A DNA stretch of 64,000 nucleotides from Actinomycetota bacterium (GCA_018896525.1 JAHIMR010000048.1:124001-188000), one strand, 5' to 3'; counted from the first letter of the stretch, positions 15,388 through 24,247 are shown. Notes: generated by a model not told the origin, from the letters alone. Numbers and translations: made by a program.

Positions 15388-17773
15388 TTACCTCGTTCAC
15401 GTCCTTCACGAAAAGGAACTCCAGCTCGTCTTTCACAAACTCGGGCACCTCCTCCAGGTCCTTCTCGTTCTCCTCGGGCATTATGACCCTCTTCACCCCC
15501 GCCCGGTGCGCGGCCAGGACCTTCTGCTTGATGCCGCCTACCGGCAGCACCTTGCCCCGGAGCGTTATCTCGCCGGTCATCGCGGTGTCCTTCACCACCG
15601 GCCTCCCCGTCATGTCGGAAACCAGGGCCGCCGCCATCGTTACCCCCGCCGATGGGCCGTCTTTGGGGATAGCGCCGGCGGGTATATGGATATGCAGGTC
15701 GTTTTTCTCGAAGAACTCATCGTCGATTCCCAATCGCCGGGCGTTGGCCCGGGCGTAGGTGACCGCGGCCTTCGCGGACTCCTGCATCACATCTCCCAGC
15801 TTGCCGGTGAGACTTAGCTTTCCTTTGCCGGGAAACGACTCCACCTCCACGAACAGCACGTCGCCCCCGAACTCGGTCCAGGCCAGCCCGGTGGAAACAC
15901 CCACCTCGTCCTCCTGCTCGATGACTTCCTGCCTGAACTTTATCGGGCCCAGCATGTCGTGCAGGTCGTCCCCGGTGACCTTGAACGGCCCCTTCTCTCC
16001 CTCCGCCACCTTGCGGGCCGTCTTGCGGCAGACGGCGGCTATCTCTCGCTCCAGGTTGCGGACGCCCGCCTCACGGGTGAAGTTCAGGATAATGCCGTGA
16101 AGCGCGCTCTCCTCGATCTTGAGGTTCGACTCTTCCAGGCCGTGCTCCTCCAGCTGCCGGGGAACCAGGAACTGCCGGGCGATCTTGACCTTCTCCGGCT
16201 CGGTGTATCCGGGCAGCTCCAGCACCTCCATGCGGTCAAGCAGCGCCGGAGGTACGGTGAACAGGACGTTCGCGGTTGTTATGAACATCACCTTCGAGAG
16301 GTCGAACGGGACGTCCAGGTAATGGTCGCTGAACGTGTTGTTCTGCTCCGGGTCCAGCACCTCGAGCAGGGCCGCGGCCGGGTCGCCCCTGAAGTCCACG
16401 CCCATCTTGTCCACCTCGTCCAGCATAAACACAGGGTTGTTGGTCCCCGCCTTCCGGAGTCCCTGTATGACGCGACCGGGAAGCGCTCCCACGTAAGTGC
16501 GCCGATGCCCCCTTATCTCCGCCTCGTCCCTGACCCCACCCAGCGACACCCGGTGGAACTTGCGCCCCAGCGCCCTGGCTATCGACTTGCCCAGCGACGT
16601 CTTGCCCACGCCGGGAGGGCCGACGAAGCAAAGGATGGGGCCCTTGGTGTCCTCCTTGATGTTCCGGACGGCCAGGTACTCCACTATCCGGTCCTTGACC
16701 TTCTCCAGGTCGTAATGGTCCTCGTCCAGTATGGTGGCCGCCCGCTTGACGTCCAGGTTGTCCTCGGTGCTCACGCTCCAGGGAAGGTTCACCATCCAGT
16801 CCAGGTAGGTACGGGCCACGATGTACTCCGCCGCCGCCGACGGCATGTTTGCCAGGCGGTCGAGCTCCCTCTCCGCCTCCTTCAGGGCCTCCTCGGACAT
16901 CCCCGACTCCTCGATCGCCTCACGGAGCTCGTTCATCTCCGTGGTCTTCTCATCGGCCTCGCCAAGCTCCTTCTGTATCGCCTTCAACTGTTCACGGAGG
17001 AAGAACTCGCGCTGCCCCTTGGAGAGTTCCGACTGGACCTGGTCCTGTATCCTGCTTCCTATCTCCAGCACCTCGACCTCGTGGTTGAGGAACACCGTGA
17101 GGTCCCTCAGGCGGTCCTTCACGTCCAGCTCCTCCAGGAGCTCCTGCTTCTGAGCGGTGTCCAGGTTGATGTTGGCCGCGAGGAAGTCGGAGAGGTCGTT
17201 GGGTTCGCCGACGTTCATCGCGGCGGCGAATAACTCGTCGGGGAGGTAGGGCGCCAGTTTGACGATCTTGCGGAAGAGGTTCAAAGCGTTTCTTGCCAGC
17301 CCCTCCAGCTCCACGGTGTCATCCATCCTGTCGCTCAAGCGCTCGACCTTCGCCTTCAGGTACGGCTCGTTCTGTGTGAACTCCTTCACTCGTATTCGGG
17401 AGATTCCCTGCACCAGGAGCTGCACGTTTCCGTCGGGAAGCTTGAACATGCGCGCCACCGCCACCGCGGACCCGATATCGTAAAGGTTCTCCAGGTCGCT
17501 GGTCTCCTCTTCCTTGCTGGCAACGATACCCACGATCCGGTCCCCGGCAAGGGCGTCATCAATCAGCTTGACAAGGTGCTCCTCGGTAACCAGGAGCGGC
17601 GCCACGATGTGAGGATATATCACCGTGTCCTCAAGCGGCATTATGGGCAGTTCTTCAGCGATCTCTATCTTCTCGATCGAGGTAGGAAGCCCCTTCTCCC
17701 GCTGCGGAGCGTCGATGCCGAGCTTGATTATAGTCGCCTCGACATCCTCTTCCGACTCGTCCGAAAAGTCCAT
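15314..17773 (-). CDS. lon: ATP-dependent protease Lon
   Basis: 819 residues from the ATG at 17773, the usual length for Lon; an in-frame ATG at 17818 would overlap the hsp20 gene. Domain order: N-terminal LON substrate domain (about 40-240), coiled coil, AAA+ ATPase with Walker A GPPGVGKT at 385-392 and Walker B FMLDEVDKMG, then the protease with Ser708 in KDGPSAG and Lys751 in the KVLAAHRAG motif. Cytoplasmic quality-control protease. It follows hsp20 by 28 bases and overlaps the acyl-CoA synthetase downstream, so heat-shock co-expression with hsp20 is likely. I saw no CIRCE or HAIR operator. Confidence 0.96.
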   Translation of the reverse strand: MDFSDESEEDVEATIIKLGIDAPQREKGLPTSIEKIEIAEELPIMPLEDTVIYPHIVAPLLVTEEHLVKLIDDALAGDRIVGIVASKEEETSDLENLYDIGSAVAVARMFKLPDGNVQLLVQGISRIRVKEFTQNEPYLKAKVERLSDRMDDTVELEGLARNALNLFRKIVKLAPYLPDELFAAAMNVGEPNDLSDFLAANINLDTAQKQELLEELDVKDRLRDLTVFLNHEVEVLEIGSRIQDQVQSELSKGQREFFLREQLKAIQKELGEADEKTTEMNELREAIEESGMSEEALKEAERELDRLANMPSAAAEYIVARTYLDWMVNLPWSVSTEDNLDVKRAATILDEDHYDLEKVKDRIVEYLAVRNIKEDTKGPILCFVGPPGVGKTSLGKSIARALGRKFHRVSLGGVRDEAEIRGHRRTYVGALPGRVIQGLRKAGTNNPVFMLDEVDKMGVDFRGDPAAALLEVLDPEQNNTFSDHYLDVPFDLSKVMFITTANVLFTVPPALLDRMEVLELPGYTEPEKVKIARQFLVPRQLEEHGLEESNLKIEESALHGIILNFTREAGVRNLEREIAAVCRKTARKVAEGEKGPFKVTGDDLHDMLGPIKFRQEVIEQEDEVGVSTGLAWTEFGGDVLFVEVESFPGKGKLSLTGKLGDVMQESAKAAVTYARANARRLGIDDEFFEKNDLHIHIPAGAIPKDGPSAGVTMAAALVSDMTGRPVVKDTAMTGEITLRGKVLPVGGIKQKVLAAHRAGVKRVIMPEENEKDLEEVPEFVKDELEFLFVKDVNEVIEQVLGERREEDAPAEKGDSPETA

Positions 17774-17801
17774 AGAACCCCATCCCTCTCCGGAAGAGCC
17801 G

Positions 17802-18251
17802 CTACTCTTTGGGGACATCAACTTCCACCTCCCTGGGAGACTCCGGGGATACCTTGGGAAGCCTGATCTCCAGAAAGCCGTCATCGTAATCCGCCTTCGC
17901 CCTCTCGGCGTCGACCCTGGCCGGCAGCACCAGCCCCCTCTCGAAAGTCCCGTAGCTTATCTCCATCTGGCGATAGTTCCGGCGCATAGCGCTCTCCGGT
18001 TCCCGCCTTATTCCACTTATCACCAGGTGACTCCCCTCCAGCGCGATATCTATGTTCTCAGGGAACACGCCGGCGATATCGGCAACCACGATTACCTCGT
18101 CCTCGGTTTCCGAAACGTCGCAGCGAGGTTTCCATGCCTTCTCGAAGAAAAAGACAGGTCTCTTCCAGCGTTCCAGGTGCTCGAAGAACCTCTCCATCTC
18201 CTTCTTGATTTCATCCGGTCCCGCGAGCCCTATTCTTTCTTCCCCATCCAT
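17802..18251 (-). CDS. Small heat-shock protein Hsp20 (alpha-crystallin domain)
   Basis: 149 residues from the ATG at 18251. Upstream in-frame starts would add a low-complexity tail and run into the LCP gene. The alpha-crystallin domain covers about residues 42-140, with KPRCDVSETEDEVIVVADIAG at its start, the FERGLVLPARVD strand and the GFLEIRLPK ending. It is an ATP-independent holdase that keeps unfolding proteins soluble. Placement directly before lon couples folding rescue to degradation. Confidence 0.9.
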   Translation of the reverse strand: MDGEERIGLAGPDEIKKEMERFFEHLERWKRPVFFFEKAWKPRCDVSETEDEVIVVADIAGVFPENIDIALEGSHLVISGIRREPESAMRRNYRQMEISYGTFERGLVLPARVDAERAKADYDDGFLEIRLPKVSPESPREVEVDVPKE

Positions 18252-18288
18252 TCTGCCTTCGCCTTTCGTTCCCGGCGGCGACGCGTTA

Positions 18289-19599
18289 CTACTCCTTATA
18301 GTCGGAACCAAGCACCACAACCACGTCCGCGTTGAACTCCGAGGTTATCTCGCCACTTTCCTCGAGGAGCGGCTCCTTTGCCCCGTCAAGGTCCGCCGCC
18401 ACAACCCCGGCTTTAGAGCTGTCATCGCCAGCATAGTATACCGTAGTCTTTGTGTACCTGCTCTCGGAGTTTCCGGTCTCAACTTCCGTGAAACCGACCT
18501 TCTCCAGTTCCCCCGCCACCGAGGAGGCGAGCCCTGTCTTGCCCGCCCCGTTCAGCACCATCACCTTGATTCCCGCCTTGGCCGATTCACCGGTGGTGGT
18601 CTCACCCTCGTCGGTAGTGACCTCCGACTCCGCCTCGAAGGTTTTGAGTAGCTCGCGGAACCCGTCCATATCCACGATATAGTACCAGGCACCTCCTATC
18701 ACCCTGGGCTCACCGGGCGCGGTGACCATCTTGACCCCATCGTCACCGCTCTGAAGCTCTCGCCCCAGCGACAGCATCTCCGTGAACGTGAGATCGGTCT
18801 TGATGTTCTCCGCCGCGACATCGATCAGTCGCTTGACCTTGAAGGGGTTCCGCTGGCGCGAGATGGTGGACAGCATCGCCTGAAGGAACTCCCGCTGGTT
18901 ACTGACGCGGTCCAGGTCTCCCGCCGGAACCGCATTGATGTCGTGCCTGGCCCTTACCAACGCCAGTGCCTGTTCCCCACTCAGCACCACGTCTCCAGCC
19001 GGCACTTCGCCTGCGTACTTGTCGTGGATAGCCACATCCACGTGCATCGGAACCCCACCGATCGCGTCCACTATGTGCTTGAACCCCTCGAAGTCGATAA
19101 CCACGAAGTGATTTATGTCCAACCCGGTGAACTCCCTGACCGTCTCTGTCATGAGCTCGGGGCCCCCCAGCGCGTAAGCCGCGTTTATCCTGCTGAAGTC
19201 GCTCTGTCCGGGGATCATGCAGCGGGTGTCCCTGGGAATCGAGATCACCGCCGACCTGTCGCTGTCGGGGTCAACACTCACCAGCATGATTATGTCCGCA
19301 CGGACGCTGTCCTCCTCGCCGGGTACGCTGCCCTTGTCGACACCCATCACCAGCGTGGTTATCGGCTCGCCCGCACCAGTGGAGTCCAGCGACTCTTCCA
19401 CCCCCGGCACGCGCATCTCGGACTCCTTGGTCTTCAACCACAGGTAACCCAGGATGAACGTGGAGATCAGTATAACGGCGAGCGCGAGCGCGCCCCACTT
19501 GAGTACGGAGGTCCAGCGGATTTTCCGCTTGCGATAGATCGTCGGCTGGTCGCCGTCCAGGTAGAGTTCCGGCTCTTCGTTTCTCTCGTGCTTTCTCAT
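18289..19599 (-). CDS. LytR-CpsA-Psr (LCP) family wall ligase with LytR_C domain
   Basis: 436 residues. A short cytoplasmic tail, one membrane segment (about 31-55), then the extracellular LCP domain (about 85-280) with VSIDPDS-like opening, SIPRDTR, GGPELMTETV and the arginine-rich DLDRVSNQREFLQAM. These residues bind the pyrophosphate of lipid-linked glycopolymers, which the enzyme transfers to peptidoglycan. After a threonine-rich linker, a LytR_C domain (about 345-432, VMVLNGAGKTGLA) ends the protein. GAGGGAT precedes the ATG. A diverged second LCP protein lies at 47972. It heads the LCP-hsp20-lon cluster, with only a 37-base gap to hsp20. Confidence 0.92.
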   Translation of the reverse strand: MRKHERNEEPELYLDGDQPTIYRKRKIRWTSVLKWGALALAVILISTFILGYLWLKTKESEMRVPGVEESLDSTGAGEPITTLVMGVDKGSVPGEEDSVRADIIMLVSVDPDSDRSAVISIPRDTRCMIPGQSDFSRINAAYALGGPELMTETVREFTGLDINHFVVIDFEGFKHIVDAIGGVPMHVDVAIHDKYAGEVPAGDVVLSGEQALALVRARHDINAVPAGDLDRVSNQREFLQAMLSTISRQRNPFKVKRLIDVAAENIKTDLTFTEMLSLGRELQSGDDGVKMVTAPGEPRVIGGAWYYIVDMDGFRELLKTFEAESEVTTDEGETTTGESAKAGIKVMVLNGAGKTGLASSVAGELEKVGFTEVETGNSESRYTKTTVYYAGDDSSKAGVVAADLDGAKEPLLEESGEITSEFNADVVVVLGSDYKE

Positions 19600-19670
19600 C
19601 GTTAATCCCTCATACCTAAGTGCCCCAGTCTATAATAACTCAATCGCCAATTGAACAGGCTGCCGTTTTG

Positions 19671-19833
19671 GTGCCCCATCTCATAGATACAATGGCATTC
19701 GAACGCCGCGGCATCCGCTCCTGCTGCGTTCCGCTCCCTGCGACGTACTCAGTGAGTACGCCTTAGTCGCGCGCCTTGCCGGCGCGGCGCACCGACGCTC
19801 TCGGTGCGTCACCGTATTTATGAGATGGGACAC
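19671..19833. mobile_element. MITE-like element, copy 1 (163 bp)
   Basis: Ends are near-perfect inverted repeats (GTGCCCCATCTCATAGATAC at the left; the right end reads GTGTCCCATCTCATAAATAC on the other strand). Inside are stem-loops (GCACCGAGAGCGTCGGTGC type, GCGCCGGCAAGGCGC type, GTACTCAGTGAGTAC). Same length and sequence as the element at 38684, in the opposite orientation. No coding capacity. Confidence 0.8.
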
Positions 19834-19877
19834 TAGCTCCCGGTTCTGGTACTATGTTTGAAATCGGGAGGCCTTAT

Positions 19878-20591
19878 ATGAAGTACCCGGAATCTCTGCT
19901 TTCCAGTGACGAGACAGTACTATTTGACGTTCATCACCACCCGGTGGTTCTATGGTGGCCGGTACTACTGGCCTGCCTGTATCTTGCCCTTTGGATCGCC
20001 CTCATGGCTTCTGTCCGTTTCTTCCGCGAGGGTCCGGCGCTCCTGGCCGGCGCCGCGGTCCTAATTGTTCTCGCGGCGTTCCTGGCGTCCAGGGCCCTGT
20101 TGTGGTCACACGCCAGCCTCGTCCTAACCGACCACCGGCTCATATACCGTTCCGGCGTCTTCACCCGGAACTCACGAGAGATCCACGTCTCGACTATAAC
20201 CGACGTATCGTCATCCCAGCTGATCATTGGGCGCATCTTCGGGTACGGTGACCTGCTGGTCCAGTCGGCAAGGGAGTACCGGAAGCTCCCGTACTTCGAT
20301 TTTCCACACCCCGAGGAGCTCAAGCTCCGCATCGTGGAGCAGGTAAGAGCGTGCGATGTCGCGGGCGGCAGTGATGCCTCTTCGGTCGCCGAGGAGGTGG
20401 CCATGGCGGTGGCAAGGGCCCAGCCGACCCAGACAATCGCCGCCGTGCCGCCTGAACGCCCACCGCTCTACTCCGAGATAGTCGACCAGATCGAGAGGCT
20501 CGATGAGCTTAGGGAAAAAGGTGCGTTGAGCGAAGACGAGTTCCGGAAAGCGAAGAAGTCTCTCCTGGACCGCATGAGCAAGGAGCAGTGA
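19878..20591 (+). CDS. Membrane PH-domain (bPH2/YdbT-type) protein with SHOCT tail
   Basis: 237 residues from the ATG at 19878, which has GGGAGG upstream; a start 24 bases earlier lacks one. Two membrane segments (about 20-40 and 52-72) precede a bacterial PH domain (about 75-150) with SLVLTDHRLIYRSGVF and the SQLIIGRIFGYGDLLVQS strand typical of YdbS/YdbT proteins. The C-terminal 30 residues form a SHOCT helix pair (IERLDELREKGALSEDEFRKAK-type). The family is membrane-bound and poorly understood, probably envelope-related. Its stop overlaps the ATG of hisJ (TGATG). Confidence 0.82.
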   Translation: MKYPESLLSSDETVLFDVHHHPVVLWWPVLLACLYLALWIALMASVRFFREGPALLAGAAVLIVLAAFLASRALLWSHASLVLTDHRLIYRSGVFTRNSREIHVSTITDVSSSQLIIGRIFGYGDLLVQSAREYRKLPYFDFPHPEELKLRIVEQVRACDVAGGSDASSVAEEVAMAVARAQPTQTIAAVPPERPPLYSEIVDQIERLDELREKGALSEDEFRKAKKSLLDRMSKEQ

Positions 20592-21388
20592 TGATACCCG
20601 ACTACCACATACACACCACGATGTGCGGCCACGCCCGGGGGAGCATGGAGGAGTTGGTGCTGGAGGCGATAGAAAAGGGTTTCACCGAGATAGGTCTCTC
20701 CGACCACCTGCCGCTCCTCTACACCGACGACCCTTACCTCTCCATGGCACCACGCGAGCTTCCCCGGTACGTCGAGAGAGTGCTGGGATTGAAGGAGAAG
20801 TACTCCGGGAGCATCGACATCCGCCTGGGGATCGAGGCCGACTACCACCTCCCCACCATGGAAGAGCGAATCGAGATGCTCGACGCCTACCCGTTCGACT
20901 ACATCATCGGCTCGGTCCACATCATCGGTGACTGGATATTCGACGACCCACGATACGTGGAGCGCTACCGGGAGATAGACCTGGACGGCTTCTACCACGA
21001 GTACCTGCGGGCCGAGGAGGACATGGTAACCACCGGGCTTTTCGACATCGTGGGCCACCCCGACCTGGTCAAGAAGTTCGGCGACCGCGCGAGTGTGGAC
21101 CTTGCCCCCGCCTACCGCGACCTCCTGCGAAAGATAAAGGAAGCCGGGGCCTGCTACGAGGTGAACACCGCGGGCCTTCGCTGGCCGGTGGGCGAGATGT
21201 ACCCGGAACCGTCATTCGTCCACCTGGGAGCCGAGATGGGGGTTCCAGTCATCGTAGGGTCCGACTCCCACTGCCCCGAGGACATCGGGCGCGACTTCGA
21301 CACCGCGATAGCGCTGCTGCGCCAGGCCGGTTACCGGGAGACCGCCTGGTTCAAGGAGCGCGAGATGAGCCTGCGGCCACTGGCGTAG
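20591..21388 (+). CDS. hisJ: PHP-family histidinol-phosphatase
   Basis: 265 residues, AAGGAG five bases before an ATG that shares a base with the preceding TGA. The PHP metal site is visible throughout: DYHIHTTMCGHA at residues 4-15, GLSDHLP, LGIEADY, the GSVH strand, FDIVGHPDLVKKFG, EVNTAG, and GSDSHCPEDIG near the end. PHP histidinol-phosphatases dephosphorylate histidinol phosphate in histidine synthesis. No other his gene is nearby, so another phosphoester substrate is possible. Confidence 0.87.
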   Translation: MIPDYHIHTTMCGHARGSMEELVLEAIEKGFTEIGLSDHLPLLYTDDPYLSMAPRELPRYVERVLGLKEKYSGSIDIRLGIEADYHLPTMEERIEMLDAYPFDYIIGSVHIIGDWIFDDPRYVERYREIDLDGFYHEYLRAEEDMVTTGLFDIVGHPDLVKKFGDRASVDLAPAYRDLLRKIKEAGACYEVNTAGLRWPVGEMYPEPSFVHLGAEMGVPVIVGSDSHCPEDIGRDFDTAIALLRQAGYRETAWFKEREMSLRPLA

Positions 21389-21712
21389 TCGCGAACTATC
21401 ATCCCGTTTGCCCGGCTCGACACCGTTCCCCGTGTCCCCTCCCGCCGCATATTGTTCCCTTTTCGTTGCCTCGGAACTATTGACTCGGGAAGGCCCCGTA
21501 TTGTTACCTTTAGAACCAAAAAGGTAACAATAACCGCGCTCCATAGATGGCCTTACGATATTCCGACGAGGAGTACCGTGGTTGGCAGAGCCGGAGGAAT
21601 GATCTTCCTACCGCCTCGCCCCGGGCCACCGAGCATGCTTCGGCCAGCCCGCCGCGCGCGGTGGGACCGGCGACCACTCAGGTGGCCGCCGGACCTTCTC
21701 GCTTCGAGGTGC
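21389..21712. other. Intergenic region with an AT-rich inverted repeat
   Basis: No gene is visible between hisJ and the convergent RRM gene. The only structure is a 13-base perfect inverted repeat (TATTGTTACCTTT at 21499-21511, complement at 21520-21532) with an eight-base loop. It may be a terminator for one or both genes or an operator. A degenerate relative, TATTGTTCCCTTTT, lies near 21449. Confidence 0.5.
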
Positions 21713-21985
21713 TTAGTACCTGCTGGAGCGGTCTGAGCGCTCCTCCCTGGGCCTCGCCTGATTAACGTTCAGGCTGCGACCGTCGAGGTCCTTGTCGTTC
21801 AAGCCGGTTATCGCCGCGTTCGCCTCATCGTCATTGCTCATCTCGACAAAGCCGAATCCCTTCGACCTGCCGCTGTTGCGATCGATGATCACGTCCGCCG
21901 AGTCAACGGTCCCGAACTGACTGAAAGCCGCCCTTACGTCTTCCTCGCTTGTGGAATAACTGAGATTCCCAACGTATATTTTCAT
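21713..21985 (-). CDS. Single-RRM RNA-binding protein
   Basis: 90 residues, GGAGGTGT before the ATG. One RNA recognition motif: RNP2 is IYVGNL at residues 3-8 and RNP1 is KGFGFVEM near 42-49, followed by an arginine/serine-rich tail. Bacterial single-RRM proteins bind single-stranded RNA and are often cold-induced in cyanobacteria. The gene has a strong promoter and a leader of about 85 bases containing a complete intrinsic terminator, so expression is likely controlled by attenuation. Confidence 0.92.
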   Translation of the reverse strand: MKIYVGNLSYSTSEEDVRAAFSQFGTVDSADVIIDRNSGRSKGFGFVEMSNDDEANAAITGLNDKDLDGRSLNVNQARPREERSDRSSRY

Positions 21986-22008
21986 TCTCTTACACCTCCT
22001 TCACACAT

Positions 22009-22037
22009 AAAAAAAGCCCCGAGAATCGCTCCTCGGG
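22009..22037 (-). terminator. Intrinsic terminator inside the RRM gene leader (putative attenuator)
   Basis: On the minus strand CCCGAG ... CTCGGG (22037-22032 with 22023-22018) is followed by GC and seven T (22015-22009). It lies between the promoter and the ribosome site of the RRM gene. Unless something stops it folding, most transcripts should end here. Confidence 0.7.
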
Positions 22038-22075
22038 ACAAATGCTACTAACCAAAAGAACTCCGACTCGAAAGC

Positions 22076-22103
22076 ATTATAGCAGATTTGTCCTTTATTA
22101 CAA
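22076..22103 (-). promoter_or_regulatory. Sigma-A-type promoter for the RRM gene
   Basis: Minus-strand -35 TTGTAA (22103-22098), 16-base spacer, perfect -10 TATAAT (22081-22076). It predicts a start near 22069 and an 85-base leader. Confidence 0.65.
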
Positions 22104-22122
22104 AACGGGGGGGTTGGTCTTT

Positions 22123-23076
22123 CTACCGCAGGGCCAGCCACCATACCAGGAACGTCACCGCGGCGAGGGCCACGATGGCCGCCCACCGGTACTGCAACTC
22201 CCCGACCGCGGCCGCCAATCCTGCGCGCCGCCGCTTACTCCCCCGGCCTGCGTCCCGCTCCAGCTCACTCTTCAACCGGCAGAGGGGGCAGTCCCGGTAC
22301 TCCTCGTAGAGCCACTGTTCCGGGTCAAAGCCCATCGCACCCGCCAGCTCTCCCGCTGAGTGGTAGCGGGCCAGCGGTTGTTCGTCGAGGCAGCGGGCAA
22401 GCACCGGGCGAAGTTCCCCCAGGCCCTCCGTGACCGCACCGCCCTGGGCCGCCTCGCGCGCTTCGGCCAGCCCGCCGGACAGCGCCATGAAAAGCAGGCC
22501 CAGCGTGTAGACATCGGTCGCGGCGCTCACCCTCTGGCCCCGGGACTGCTCGGGGGCAAGGAACAGGTCGTCGGCGCCGCCGTGGGCGGGGAACTCCTTC
22601 GATACGTAGGCGAGCCCGAACTCGCCGACCTCAACGGCGCCGTCCCCGGCAACCCACACGCTGGTGAGGTCCAGGCCCAGGTGCAGGACCCCCCACTGCC
22701 TGGCCGCCTCCACCGTCATCAGGAGGTTTCGGAACACGTCGCCCGGCATTTCCATCCCCTCATCCTCGGTAAGGATATCTGCCAGCAACGTTCCGCGCGG
22801 CATCTCGGTCACAAGGTACGGCCCCGTGGGCGCTTTTCCCCAGTCGAGAACCTGGAGAATCCCGGGGTGGTCGAGCCGTGCCCAGGCCTGGATCTCGGCA
22901 CAGGTAAGCTCCCAGGCCCCATCGTCGGCCCCGAGCCCATCCGGGAACCTGCGAAAGAGGACCTCCCGGTCGTGCGCCACGTAACGGGCACGGTACAGCT
23001 CGCCCCATGTATCCGTCGCCAGGGACTTCTCTAACAGGTAACCTTCGTCTTCGAACAAGTTGCTTATTTCTTCCAT
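22123..23076 (-). CDS. Membrane-anchored pseudokinase (Ser/Thr kinase fold, catalytic motifs lost)
   Basis: 317 residues from the ATG at 23076. Residues 12-250 follow the eukaryotic-like kinase fold (EGYLLEKSL, LDHPGILQVLDWG, LAPEQSRGQ, DVYTLGLLFMAL), but every catalytic motif is altered. The VAIK lysine is Arg42-Arg43, HRDLKPEN reads HLGLDLTS (132-139), and DFG reads Glu-Phe-Gly (152-154). It should not phosphorylate. A CPLC pair, a basic stretch and a single C-terminal membrane helix (about 295-315) follow, so the domain faces the cytoplasm and is tail-anchored. No ribosome site precedes the ATG; the promoter lies so close that the mRNA is near-leaderless. Role unknown, possibly a scaffold or sensor. 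Confidence 0.8.
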   Translation of the reverse strand: MEEISNLFEDEGYLLEKSLATDTWGELYRARYVAHDREVLFRRFPDGLGADDGAWELTCAEIQAWARLDHPGILQVLDWGKAPTGPYLVTEMPRGTLLADILTEDEGMEMPGDVFRNLLMTVEAARQWGVLHLGLDLTSVWVAGDGAVEVGEFGLAYVSKEFPAHGGADDLFLAPEQSRGQRVSAATDVYTLGLLFMALSGGLAEAREAAQGGAVTEGLGELRPVLARCLDEQPLARYHSAGELAGAMGFDPEQWLYEEYRDCPLCRLKSELERDAGRGSKRRRAGLAAAVGELQYRWAAIVALAAVTFLVWWLALR

Positions 23077-23089
23077 GCTTGCATTGCTT

Positions 23090-23118
23090 ACTATAAAGCA
23101 ATGCAAGCAATGCGTCAA
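23090..23118 (-). promoter_or_regulatory. Promoter giving a near-leaderless pseudokinase mRNA
   Basis: Minus-strand -35 TTGACG (23118-23113), 17-base spacer, -10 TATAGT (23095-23090). Only 13 bases separate the -10 from the ATG at 23076. The -10 sits in the loop of an inverted repeat (GCTTGCATTGCTT / AAGCAATGCAAGC), a possible operator. Confidence 0.6.
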
Positions 23119-23200
23119 TGTTTACGTATGAGGATGCGTGGGGACCAGATGCCGGCAGGTTGCCGGCGCTACAATGCAGAAGCAGGAGGGCGGAGCCGCG

Positions 23201-24127
23201 CTATATGTCTTCGGTCGGGACGTCCTGTCGCTGGTGGCTGTAGCACTCGGTGGAGAGGTACCGGTCTCCCCTGTCGGGGAACACGACCAGGATGGTTCCG
23301 CTCTTCATCTTGGATGCCTGGTGGCACGCCTCGCACATTGCGGCGCCGCTTGAGATGCCCACGAAGATCCCCTCGTTGTGGACCAGTTCCCGCGCCATCC
23401 TGAACGCGGACCGGTCATCCACGTTCGCCTTCTCATCGAGCACCGAGATGTCGAAGATCGGCGGCACGTACTCCTCGAGGTTGCGGAGGCCCTGTATATG
23501 GGAGCCGACGAACGGCTCCACGCCGACCACCTTCACCCGCGGGTCTCTCTCCCGAAGCCTGCGGGAGGTCCCCATGATCGTCCCACCGGTCCCTAACCCC
23601 GCCACCAGCACGTCCACCTCATCGGTCTGCTCGAGTATCTCCCGCCCTGTACCCTCGTAGTGAGCCCTCACGTTATCGGAGTTGGCGAACTGGTTCGGGG
23701 AGTAGTAGGACGGGTCCTCAACCATGAGCCGCACCAGCTCCATGGCCCCGTTCATCCCCTCGTCCCCCGGCGTCAGCACCAGCTCGGCGCCAAACGCCTT
23801 GAGGACCTGCTGCCTCTCCACGCTCATCGTCTCAGGCATCACTATCTTCAGCTTGTAACCCTTCACCGCGGCTACCATGGCGAGCCCTATCCCGGTGTTC
23901 CCGCTGGTCGCCTCCAGGATGGTCATATCGCTGGTGAGCTCTCCCCTTTCCTCCGCGCCCTCCACCATGTAAAGGGCGATCCGGTCCTTGACCGAGCTGC
24001 AGGGGTTGGAGCCCTCAAGCTTGGCGAGGATCCTTACGTTGGGGTTGGTGTTGGTCCCCATTGTCTCAACCACCGGCGTATTTCCGATAAGCCCCAGGAC
24101 CACCGCCCGTGTGTTAGCGTTCGTCAC
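23201..24127 (-). CDS. cysK: Cysteine synthase (O-acetylserine sulfhydrylase)
   Basis: 308 residues from GTG with GGGAGGAGG upstream and a TATAAT -10 box near 24160. PLP fold-type II enzyme that makes cysteine from O-acetylserine and sulfide. The PLP lysine is Lys47 in SSVKDRIA, the substrate loop is EATSGNTGIG, the phosphate loop is GLGTGGTIMG, and the C-terminal SSGAA is present. CysK and CysM isozymes are not cleanly separable here, and O-phosphoserine users look similar. It is a single gene, with no cys operon beside it. Confidence 0.92.
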   Translation of the reverse strand: MTNANTRAVVLGLIGNTPVVETMGTNTNPNVRILAKLEGSNPCSSVKDRIALYMVEGAEERGELTSDMTILEATSGNTGIGLAMVAAVKGYKLKIVMPETMSVERQQVLKAFGAELVLTPGDEGMNGAMELVRLMVEDPSYYSPNQFANSDNVRAHYEGTGREILEQTDEVDVLVAGLGTGGTIMGTSRRLRERDPRVKVVGVEPFVGSHIQGLRNLEEYVPPIFDISVLDEKANVDDRSAFRMARELVHNEGIFVGISSGAAMCEACHQASKMKSGTILVVFPDRGDRYLSTECYSHQRQDVPTEDI

Positions 24128-24247
24128 CGATTACCTCCTCCCAGAGATCAGCCCGGCAATTATACCAGACTGTGGGAAACGGTCCCGGCTCCGCCGCCAT
24201 GTGATATATTCAACCGCAAAGCCGAAACGCTTGGAAGAGAGGGAACG

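Noticed and set aside
17774-18300. CIRCE or HAIR heat-shock operator near hsp20-lon
   Set aside because: I looked for TTAGCACTC-N9-GAGTGCTAA and CTTGAGT-N7-ACTCAAG patterns and saw neither here nor upstream of clpB.
23147-23166. Terminator after cysK (GCCGGCA-GG-TTGCCGGC)
   Set aside because: The loop is only two bases and no T-run follows on either strand.
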